From: Bacteroidales bacterium
GTDB lineage: Bacteria > Bacteroidota > Bacteroidia > Bacteroidales > UBA3663
DNA: 11,784 bases
Assembly (NCBI GenBank): GCA_004557315.1
Contig: SFEH01000081.1
Location: forward strand, 1 to 11,784
Direction of reading: 5' to 3'
In this document: in pieces, positions 6,534 through 11,784 of the stretch
Position numbering within the stretch: the first letter of the stretch is position 1
Layout of the letters: every line of letters begins with the position of its first letter
Made by a program: the position numbers and the translations under genes
The notes under the pieces: generated by a model
The model's input: the letters and a program-made list of their open reading frames with translations, nothing else
The model's database searches: none
Told to the model about the DNA's origin: nothing

Positions 6534-7325
6534 ATGGCAAAACAGGAAAAAGAGTACTCTGTTCCAGAGAAGCTTGCTAACCTCTACAAGCTCCAGCTTT
6601 TAGTTTCAGAAATCGATCGCATCAAGAGCCTCCGCGGCAAACTCCCACAGGAAGTGGAAGAGGTTGAGGCAGAGATCAATAAGTTGCAGGAGAAGATCCA
6701 GAAGAACCGTCATGACCTCAACGATGCACAGGCTCGTATCGACAACCTCCACCACAAGATTGAGGAATCGATGGCTCTAATCGACCAATATACTGCACAG
6801 ATGGACGAGGTTCAGAACAACAAGCAGTATGACTTCCTGACCAAGGAGATCGAGTTCCAGAACCTCGAGATCGAACTTGCCAACAAGCGTATCCGCGAGA
6901 ACATGGAGATGGTTGACGAGCTCAACAACAAGATCAAGAACTACCTTGAGGACATCAACGAGCGCCGTAGCGACCTCGAGATCAAGAAGGGCGAACTCGA
7001 CGAGATCATCGCCGAGACACGCAGCGAGGAAGAGACACTCCGCGAGAAGGCAAAGAAGATCGAGAACATCGTCGATATCAAGCTCCTTGCTTCATTCAAG
7101 CGCATCCACAAGAAGGCAAAGAACGGACTCGCTATCGTAGCCATCGAGCGTAACGCATGTGGCGGTTGCTTCAACAAGATCACTCCACAGCGCATCATCG
7201 ACGTGCGCATGCGCAAGCGTATCCTCACCTGCGAATACTGCGGACGTATCCTCATCGACGAGGAACTCGCCAACGAGAACGAGATGCGTCGCCGCCGCAA
7301 GGGCATTCTTTCTCAACTCTCTTGA
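6534..7325 (+). CDS. Coiled-coil protein with C4 zinc ribbon (COG1579 family)
   Basis: The 263-residue protein has a long charged coiled coil (about 20-180, rich in E, K, N and L, with no proline between about 38 and 218) and a C-terminal zinc ribbon. The ligands are CGGC (Cys209, Cys212) and CEYC (Cys233, Cys236). A basic tail (RRRRKG) follows. This is the architecture of the COG1579 family, which includes Helicobacter HP0958 and Chlamydia CdsZ; those act in flagellar or type III secretion and RNA handling, neither evident in Bacteroidales. Its role here is therefore open; RNA or nucleic-acid binding is plausible from the ribbon and tail. The frame is open further upstream within the Nif3 gene, but ATG 6534 gives the family N-terminus. 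dnaB starts 6 bases after its stop. Confidence 0.88.
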   Translation: MAKQEKEYSVPEKLANLYKLQLLVSEIDRIKSLRGKLPQEVEEVEAEINKLQEKIQKNRHDLNDAQARIDNLHHKIEESMALIDQYTAQMDEVQNNKQYDFLTKEIEFQNLEIELANKRIRENMEMVDELNNKIKNYLEDINERRSDLEIKKGELDEIIAETRSEEETLREKAKKIENIVDIKLLASFKRIHKKAKNGLAIVAIERNACGGCFNKITPQRIIDVRMRKRILTCEYCGRILIDEELANENEMRRRRKGILSQLS

Positions 7326-7331
7326 TAACTC

Positions 7332-8855
7332 ATGCCACAGCCACAGCAAAACAGAAGGGCGCGTTCTCCACGTGCCCTCGATAATTCATCTATTCTGGGT
7401 AAAGTACAGCCACAGGCGATTGAAGTCGAGGAAGCTGTGCTTGGCGCTATCATGCTCGAGAAAGACGCTTTCAGCAAGGTCAGCGAGATTCTGACTGTCG
7501 AGACTTTCTATGAGCGCAAGAACCAGCTTGTCTTTGAGGCAATACGCCGCCTTGCGCTCGAACAGAAGCCTATCGACATCCTCACTGTCAACCAGCAGCT
7601 GATTGCCGATGGCACTCTCGATGAGATTGGAGGTCCATACTACATCGCCTCGCTCACAGCTAAAGTCGGTTCGGCTTCGCATATCGAATATCACGCCAAC
7701 ATCATCGCGCAGAAATACCTCCAGCGACAGCTCATCTCCTATGCCGGCTCGATCGAGGCAGCTGCATTCGACGAGACGTGCGACGTTGACGAGACGATGC
7801 AGAAGGCCGAAGCCGAGCTCTTCCAGCTCTCACAGCGCAATATCCGCAATGGCGTCATCCAGATCGACCCCGTGATTCAGGAAGCATTGCTCAAGATCGA
7901 ACAGGCAGCCAACCGTGCCGATGGTCTCTCTGGACTTCCGACAGGCTTCCACGACCTCGACAAGATGACAAGCGGATGGCAAGCCACCGACCTCATCATC
8001 GTGGCAGCCCGTCCTGCAATGGGTAAGACAGCCTTCGCGCTTTCGATGATCAAGAACATGGGTGTCGATTACAACATACCCGTGGGAATATTCTCGCTCG
8101 AGATGTCGAAACTGCAGCTTGTCAACCGTCTGCTCCAGAACGTGTGCGAGATCACAGGCGACAAGGTCAAGTCGGGTCGTCTCGACAAGGACGAGTGGTT
8201 CCAGCTCACTGCCAAGGTCTCTGCCCTTCAGGGTGCTCCGATCTATGTCGATGACACCTCTGGCCTCTCGATCTTCGAACTCCGCACCAAGGCTCGTCGT
8301 CTGGTTCACGACCATGGCGTGAAGATCATCATGATCGACTACCTCCAGCTCATGACCGCCTCGGGCATGAACTTCGGCTCACGCGAGCAGGAGGTCTCGA
8401 CCATCTCTCGTTCGCTCAAGGGCTTGGCAAAGGAGCTCAATATCCCTATCATTGCCTTGTCGCAGCTCAACCGTAGCGTCGAGTCCCGTCAGGGCGACGG
8501 CAAGCGTCCGCAGCTCTCCGACCTCCGCGAGTCAGGAGCCATCGAGCAGGATGCCGACATGGTGTGCTTCATCCATCGACCAGAATACTACAAGATATAT
8601 GAAGATGAGAAAGGCAACGACCTGCGAGGATTGGCCGAGATCATCATCGCCAAGCATCGTAATGGTGCCGTGGGCGACGTCCGTCTGAAGTTCCGTGGCG
8701 AATTTACCCGATTCTGCAACATCGACGACGATTCGGCACTCGTACAGCGACGTGCCAACTACGACGGCGGACAGGTGATTGGCTCGAAGATGAATCAGAT
8801 CGATTCGACAAGCGACTTCATGACGCAATCCCCAAAAGAAGATGTTCCTTTTTGA
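7332..8855 (+). CDS. dnaB: Replicative DNA helicase DnaB
   Basis: DnaB is the hexameric 5'-3' helicase that unwinds DNA at the fork using ATP. The 507-residue protein has both expected domains. The N-terminal helical domain starts at about residue 27 (PQAIEVEEAVLGAIMLEKDAF). The RecA-like motor has Walker A ARPAMGKTAF, the FSLEMSKLQLVNRL block, Walker B IIMIDYLQLM, the GLAKELNIPIIALSQLNRSVE motif and SDLRESGAIEQDAD, followed by AEIIIAKHRNGAVGDVRLKF. No intein or gap is seen. The first 20 residues are basic and polar, as in other Bacteroidetes DnaB. It sits between the zinc-ribbon gene (6 bases before) and the DUF4919-like gene (15 bases after), probably in one transcript. Confidence 0.97.
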   Translation: MPQPQQNRRARSPRALDNSSILGKVQPQAIEVEEAVLGAIMLEKDAFSKVSEILTVETFYERKNQLVFEAIRRLALEQKPIDILTVNQQLIADGTLDEIGGPYYIASLTAKVGSASHIEYHANIIAQKYLQRQLISYAGSIEAAAFDETCDVDETMQKAEAELFQLSQRNIRNGVIQIDPVIQEALLKIEQAANRADGLSGLPTGFHDLDKMTSGWQATDLIIVAARPAMGKTAFALSMIKNMGVDYNIPVGIFSLEMSKLQLVNRLLQNVCEITGDKVKSGRLDKDEWFQLTAKVSALQGAPIYVDDTSGLSIFELRTKARRLVHDHGVKIIMIDYLQLMTASGMNFGSREQEVSTISRSLKGLAKELNIPIIALSQLNRSVESRQGDGKRPQLSDLRESGAIEQDADMVCFIHRPEYYKIYEDEKGNDLRGLAEIIIAKHRNGAVGDVRLKFRGEFTRFCNIDDDSALVQRRANYDGGQVIGSKMNQIDSTSDFMTQSPKEDVPF

Positions 8856-8870
8856 TGAGATAACAATAAT

Positions 8871-9563
8871 ATGTCAAACAGATTCCTAAAGATATTTTTC
8901 CTGCTTTTCGTGTCGTGCATAAGCACTGTGGCCTTTGCACAGGAAACAGAAGATCCTGACTATCAGCAGATACGTCAGGCCATTTCCAACCATAGGAGTG
9001 TCAACTACTACCCTACGCTGATGCGTCGCTATATAGAAAACGATACCACTCTTTCGCTCGAGCAGTATCGCTATCTCTATTACGGCTATTCGCTTCAGGA
9101 AGACTTCGTCCCATACAAAGGACATCTTCCAAAGCTGGTAGAGGCTCGTCGCAAGTTCACCGAATCAAGGGGCGACAGCAACCTCGCACACGAGATGATC
9201 AAGGTCGCACAGGCTTCGCTCGATGACAATCCTTTCGACATCCCAGCCATCAACATCGTTGCAGCTTCGTATCTCCAGATTGGCGACACCGTCCAGTATC
9301 GCGTGTGGGACATCAAGCAGAAAGGCCTTCTCGATGCCATCCTTTCTTCGGGCGATGGTGCCGAACCAAGCAGTGCCTTCCATGTCATCGACATCGAACA
9401 CGAATATGAGGTGCTCAACCGCTTGGGTCTTCAGATCGAGGCCGACTCATTGGTCAACGACAATGTCGAATACCTGAAGGTTCGCGAGAATGCAGAAGGC
9501 GAAAAGGGCTTCTACTTCAACTTCGGTGCCTGCCGAAACATCTACAGGAAAAAATACGAGTAA
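8871..9563 (+). CDS. Secreted DUF4919-like protein
   Basis: The 230-residue product starts with a signal peptide: MSNRFLK, a hydrophobic core, then AFA at 21-23, a good signal peptidase I site before QETED. There is no lipobox at that site, so it is probably periplasmic and soluble. The mature part is helical, with YYPTLMRRYIENDTTLSLEQYRYLYYGYSLQEDF (about 45-78), a pattern I associate with DUF4919, and later ASYLQIGDTVQY and FHVIDIEHEYEVLNRLG blocks that resemble TPR-like packing. The function is unknown. It follows dnaB by 15 bases and its stop is 4 bases from the stop of the opposing glycosyltransferase gene. Confidence 0.8.
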   Translation: MSNRFLKIFFLLFVSCISTVAFAQETEDPDYQQIRQAISNHRSVNYYPTLMRRYIENDTTLSLEQYRYLYYGYSLQEDFVPYKGHLPKLVEARRKFTESRGDSNLAHEMIKVAQASLDDNPFDIPAINIVAASYLQIGDTVQYRVWDIKQKGLLDAILSSGDGAEPSSAFHVIDIEHEYEVLNRLGLQIEADSLVNDNVEYLKVRENAEGEKGFYFNFGACRNIYRKKYE

Positions 9564-9567
9564 GCCG

Positions 9568-10743
9568 TCAGACTCTGCTCACATAGAATGTCTTGTTGCG
9601 CACGCTTGCACGAATCCAGAACACCAGATCTACCACCGGAATGACAAGGTCGTAGATGACGGGTGAGAGCACATATCGGTGAATGCCGAGCTCCTTGGAT
9701 GTGCAATATGCCAACGAGACATTTGTTATCATGCGTGCGACAAGCAGCAGGAGTGCAGCCGACAGCACTATCCAGTCGAGACTCATGGCTGCCAAGGTAG
9801 CAAGCGCAAGACCAGCGAAGACACAGAGGTAACGTGTCGAATAGTCGAGACACTTGAAGAACGTTGGCACGAAGCCATAGCGCTTGGCGGTGAATGCTCT
9901 GTTGACCCTGTCCTTCGACCAAGCCTTCACCAACGGACGTTCCTTGCTGACCATCAGCGCATCGGTCGAACAGGCCACACCGATATTGTCCTTGCGTGCC
10001 ATTGCCGACACCATCAGGTCATCTTCCCCTGGCTTGATGTTGAGGTGCGAACTGAAGGCCTTGTTGTTGTCAGCAAAGAGCACAGCCTTGCGGAATGCCA
10101 TGTTGCTGCCCCATCCGGCAAAGGCGCGGAACGAGAGCGCAACGCCAAACATAGTGATCATTCGCTGAAAGAGGTCGTACTGACAGAAACGCCGTATGAG
10201 CCCCACGCGACTCTCAAACACCATCGGGCCTATCACAATATCCGTCTTCTCACCGAACTGCCTTACCAGGGCATTCAGCCAGTTTCGCGTTGCTGGAATA
10301 CAGTTGGCCGTGGTGGTCACGATGATATCATTGTGAGCAGCCTTGACCCCAAGCAGGAGCGCAAGCTTGCGATGACTCATCGTGCGCACCTTATCGGTGA
10401 TCTTCGTATGAAACAGATACTCGCTTCGCTGTTCCATGACCGTCAGCACATCAAGAGTTTCATCGGTTGACATATCATCGACCACAATCACCTCGAAGTT
10501 CGGATAATCGACATCGAGCAACAAAGGCAGATTGCACTTCAGAACCTCACCCTGATTATTAGCATAAATCACAATCGACACCCCAGGCTTTGCCTCATCC
10601 ACCGAGACATACTGCTGCTTCTGATGCTTGCAGCATCTCAAAACCTTGAAGTTGAGCATCAACTGAAGAAACATCTGAACAAGCCAAGCAGCTGCAAACA
10701 CTCCGGCTATAATTATGAAATAAGATGAATAATGCAATATCAT
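9568..10743 (-). CDS. Membrane glycosyltransferase, family 2
   Basis: The 391-residue protein has one N-terminal membrane helix (about 8-30), a cytoplasmic GT-A domain (about 53-290) and two or three C-terminal hydrophobic segments (about 303-345 and 358-378). GT2 landmarks are VSIVIYANN, FEVIVVDDMSTDET (83-96), SHRKLALLLGVKAA (123-136), GWGSNMAFRK (210-219), the catalytic-base region GEDDLMVSAMA (239-249) and AWSKDRVNR (274-282) in the QxxRW region. The usual DAD metal motif is replaced by TTTANC at 143-148. The arrangement suits transfer of a sugar from a nucleotide donor at the inner membrane, for example in glycan or glycolipid synthesis; donor and acceptor cannot be told. ATG 10743 is the first in frame and has its own promoter. 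Confidence 0.9.
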   Translation of the reverse strand: MILHYSSYFIIIAGVFAAAWLVQMFLQLMLNFKVLRCCKHQKQQYVSVDEAKPGVSIVIYANNQGEVLKCNLPLLLDVDYPNFEVIVVDDMSTDETLDVLTVMEQRSEYLFHTKITDKVRTMSHRKLALLLGVKAAHNDIIVTTTANCIPATRNWLNALVRQFGEKTDIVIGPMVFESRVGLIRRFCQYDLFQRMITMFGVALSFRAFAGWGSNMAFRKAVLFADNNKAFSSHLNIKPGEDDLMVSAMARKDNIGVACSTDALMVSKERPLVKAWSKDRVNRAFTAKRYGFVPTFFKCLDYSTRYLCVFAGLALATLAAMSLDWIVLSAALLLLVARMITNVSLAYCTSKELGIHRYVLSPVIYDLVIPVVDLVFWIRASVRNKTFYVSRV

Positions 10744-10781
10744 TGCGCTAAAATATTAGATTCAATTTTGTTATGCGAACG

Positions 10782-10813
10782 CAAAGATAAGCAAAATATT
10801 TGACAAGAGCAAA
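10782..10813 (-). promoter_or_regulatory. Bacteroidetes-type promoter for the glycosyltransferase gene
   Basis: On the - strand TTTG (complement of 10810-10813) is followed after 20 bases by TATCTTTG (complement of 10782-10789), an exact -33/-7 pair. Transcription should start near 10775, giving a leader of about 30 bases before ATG 10743. The promoter lies just after the terminator of the preceding gene, so the glycosyltransferase is a separate unit. Confidence 0.75.
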
Positions 10814-10833
10814 GAAAAATATAGAATAATTAT

Positions 10834-10864
10834 AAAAAAACGCCAGCCAAGAATTTGGCTGGCG
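10834..10864 (-). terminator. Intrinsic terminator of the 66-residue gene
   Basis: A perfect 10-bp GC-rich stem (CGCCAGCCAA at 10841-10850 with its complement at 10855-10864), a 4-base loop, and seven Ts on the - strand (10834-10840) make a textbook rho-independent terminator. The stem begins 4 bases after the stop codon of the gene. Confidence 0.92.
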
Positions 10865-10868
10865 AGTG

Positions 10869-11069
10869 TCAGGATTTCTTCTCACTTATGTGCGACTTGA
10901 TCATGTTGACGTAGCTATCGACTCCGAGGAATGTGGCACAGAGAAGAAGGAACTGGGCAACGAGGATGATGACCGAATGGTCAATGACTCCCGTGGGCGG
11001 TAGCAGCAAGGCTACGACAGACAGGACTACGGCTATGACCCACGAGGCGAGTGCAAGTTTCTGTTTCAT
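10869..11069 (-). CDS. Small two-helix membrane protein, holin-like
   Basis: The 66-residue product has two hydrophobic segments, about residues 5-24 and 31-50, joined by a short turn (PPTGVIDH), and ends in a charged tail (KSHISEKKS). Size and topology resemble small holins, and in Bacteroidales small membrane proteins are often found near HU-like and amidase genes. No amidase is visible here, so a holin role is only a guess. ATG 11069 is preceded by just 4 bases before the 8-base repeat array, so the ribosome-binding region is made largely of repeat. The perfect terminator right after the stop and the intact frame argue that the gene is real and expressed. Confidence 0.7.
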   Translation of the reverse strand: MKQKLALASWVIAVVLSVVALLLPPTGVIDHSVIILVAQFLLLCATFLGVDSYVNMIKSHISEKKS

Positions 11070-11073
11070 ATAA

Positions 11074-11145
11074 GGTTTTAAGGTTTTAAGGTTATGAGGT
11101 TTTGAGGTTTTGAGGTTATGAGGTTTTGAGGTTTTGAGGTTTTGA
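11074..11145. repeat. 8-base tandem array A (9 units)
   Basis: Nine head-to-tail units in exact 8-base register on the + strand: ggttttaa twice, ggttatga, ggttttga twice, ggttatga, ggttttga three times. It ends against the first 24-base core copy. On the - strand it forms the leader right before the 66-residue gene. Confidence 0.95.
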
Positions 11146-11169
11146 GGTTCTTTGACAGCGCGGAGCTAC
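11146..11169. repeat. 24-base core, copy 1
   Basis: The sequence starts GGTTCTTTGACAGCGCGG and ends AGCTAC, and is identical at all 24 positions to 11241-11264. Only this copy is followed by a degenerate stretch (tttacaacatcata, 11170-11183), which looks like a decayed remnant of the inverted units that follow copy 2. Confidence 0.95.
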
Positions 11170-11184
11170 TTTACAACATCATAA

Positions 11185-11240
11185 GGTTTTAAGGTTTTGA
11201 GGTTTTGAGGTTTTGAGGTTTTAAGGTTTTAAGGTTTTGA
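11185..11240. repeat. 8-base tandem array B (7 units)
   Basis: Seven units in exact register: ggttttaa, ggttttga three times, ggttttaa twice, ggttttga. They run directly into the second core copy. The array is complementary in type to the inverted array C. Confidence 0.95.
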
Positions 11241-11264
11241 GGTTCTTTGACAGCGCGGAGCTAC
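11241..11264. repeat. 24-base core, copy 2
   Basis: This is an exact second copy of the 24-base core at 11146-11169. It sits between array B and the inverted array C and would form the loop if the two arrays paired. Confidence 0.95.
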
Positions 11265-11304
11265 CTTATAACCTTATAACCTTAAAACCTTATAACCTAA
11301 TAAC
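11265..11304. repeat. Inverted 8-base array C (5 units)
   Basis: Five units of the opposite orientation: cttataac twice, cttaaaac, cttataac, ctaataac. Each is close to the complement of the units in arrays A and B. With array B and the core as loop it could form a hairpin with arms of about 40 bases. The array ends 5 bases before the stop codon of the HU-like gene, so it could also end or stabilise that transcript. Confidence 0.92.
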
Positions 11305-11309
11305 ATAGT

Positions 11310-11784
11310 TTACTCGTATTCAGAGCCACCTGCCGAGTCACTTCCACCTTCAGAAGGAGTGCCACTGTTGCCTCCATCAGAAGGATTACCGCTGTTCTCG
11401 CCACCCGAAGGATTGCCACTGCCGTTTGGGTCAGTTGGGTCAGTGTTCTCGGGATCCTCCACATTACCATCGTCGCTTGAAGTCACGCGCTTCACGATGT
11501 TGCCATTGCGGTCGTAGCAGGTGATGCTGATAGAGGTGCGTGCGAGCTCGTCCTTGATATCGACGCTCGGAGTGAAGATCACGCGACGTCCGGTGATGAG
11601 GTCAGTACCTACCATGTTGACATTTGCCACTGAGGTAGCACGGAGTCCGAAGCGCATGGTGCCAAGTCCAGGGATTGCCACTGCATGACCTTCGGTGGCC
11701 CAAGCCTTGATGACCTCGCTGAGTGCATCCCAAGAGGCATTGATCGAGCCCTTAGAGATACCGCTGCGGAGAGCAGCCTCCTGG
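11310..11784 (-). CDS. HU-like DNA-binding protein with glycine-rich tail (5' end outside window)
   Basis: The frame is open to the window edge; 157 residues are visible. The sequence fits the Bacteroidetes HU-like family (HU-HIG type): a helical region (SKGSINASWDALSEVIKAWA), then the beta arm (GHAVAIPGLGTMRFGLRA, LITGRRVIFTPSVDIKDEL). After a strand of ITCYDRNGNIVKRV the protein turns into an acidic, low-complexity tail of about 55 residues rich in G, S, N, P, D and E. The tail holds three 9-residue repeats (SGNPSGGEN, SGNPSDGGN, SGTPSEGGS at visible residues 122-148). The part missing is the N-terminus, probably a few dozen residues. HU-like proteins bend or bind DNA; the cellular role of this subfamily is not established. 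A GTG at 11681 is internal and not the start. Confidence 0.85.
   Translation of the reverse strand, partial: QEAALRSGISKGSINASWDALSEVIKAWATEGHAVAIPGLGTMRFGLRATSVANVNMVGTDLITGRRVIFTPSVDIKDELARTSISITCYDRNGNIVKRVTSSDDGNVEDPENTDPTDPNGSGNPSGGENSGNPSDGGNSGTPSEGGSDSAGGSEYE
11340..11420 (-). repeat. 27-base repeat coding the HU-like tail
   Basis: Three in-frame 27-base units encode SGNPSGGEN, SGNPSDGGN and SGTPSEGGS. Because the period is a multiple of three, copy-number change would lengthen or shorten the tail without breaking the frame. Confidence 0.8.

Noticed and set aside
7332..8855. Intein or insertion in dnaB
   Set aside because: Inteins are common in DnaB, but the motor motifs run on with normal spacing and the length of 507 residues is typical.
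9679..10470. Long + strand frame opposite the glycosyltransferase
   Set aside because: It is a shadow of the - strand gene: the translation is rich in His, Arg and Cys, has no domain pattern, and no promoter or start signal supports it.
11074..11240. Peptide encoded by the 8-base array
   Set aside because: A pure run of AAAACCTC would be open in every frame, but the AAAACCTT units introduce TAA stops, so no long frame persists on the - strand.
11074..11304. CRISPR array
   Set aside because: The units are 8 bases with no unique spacers, and the only longer exact repeat (24 bases) occurs just twice with repeat arrays between the copies.
11681..11683. GTG at 11681 as start of the HU-like protein
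   Set aside because: The frame stays open to the window edge with HU-like sequence upstream (for example SWDALSEVIKAWA), so this is an internal Val codon.

Overview
The window looks like a chromosomal segment of a member of the order Bacteroidales, of the Prevotellaceae/Muribaculaceae kind. Three things point there: promoters of the Bacteroidetes type (TTG or TTTG, about 20 bases, then TAnnTTTG), gene families typical of that order (DUF4837, a DUF4919-like protein, an HU-like protein with a glycine-rich tail), and a MurA with Asp in place of the catalytic Cys. The genus cannot be fixed from the sequence alone.

Left part (1-5531, all + strand): a ribosome and cell-envelope cluster. It holds rbfA, an FtsX/LolE-type permease gene, a DUF4837 lipoprotein gene, a PdxA-like gene, murA and rimM, packed with overlaps or gaps of a few bases except for about 55 bases before murA. 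The permease gene and the DUF4837 gene each carry an out-of-frame lesion in the middle and are called broken. The PdxA-like protein follows the PdxA fold from end to end but lacks every metal-binding and catalytic signature, so it is probably not a 4-phosphohydroxy-threonine dehydrogenase.

Middle (5532-9563, + strand): a Bacteroidetes promoter inside a 10-base inverted repeat drives a probable structured RNA of about 130 nt that ends in a closing stem plus a U tract. It is followed by a Nif3-family metalloprotein, a coiled-coil/zinc-ribbon protein, the replicative helicase DnaB and a secreted DUF4919-like protein.

Right part (9568-11784, - strand): a membrane glycosyltransferase 2 gene with its own promoter, a 66-residue two-helix membrane protein with a strong intrinsic terminator, and the C-terminal part of an HU-like protein that runs off the window. 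The last two are separated by about 230 bases of strictly 8-base-periodic repeats in both orientations, built around two exact copies of a 24-base core.

Most of the window is housekeeping. The parts most worth a second look are the structured RNA at 5589-5723, the degenerate PdxA, the composite 8-base repeat element at 11074-11304, and the paired lesions in the permease and DUF4837 genes.
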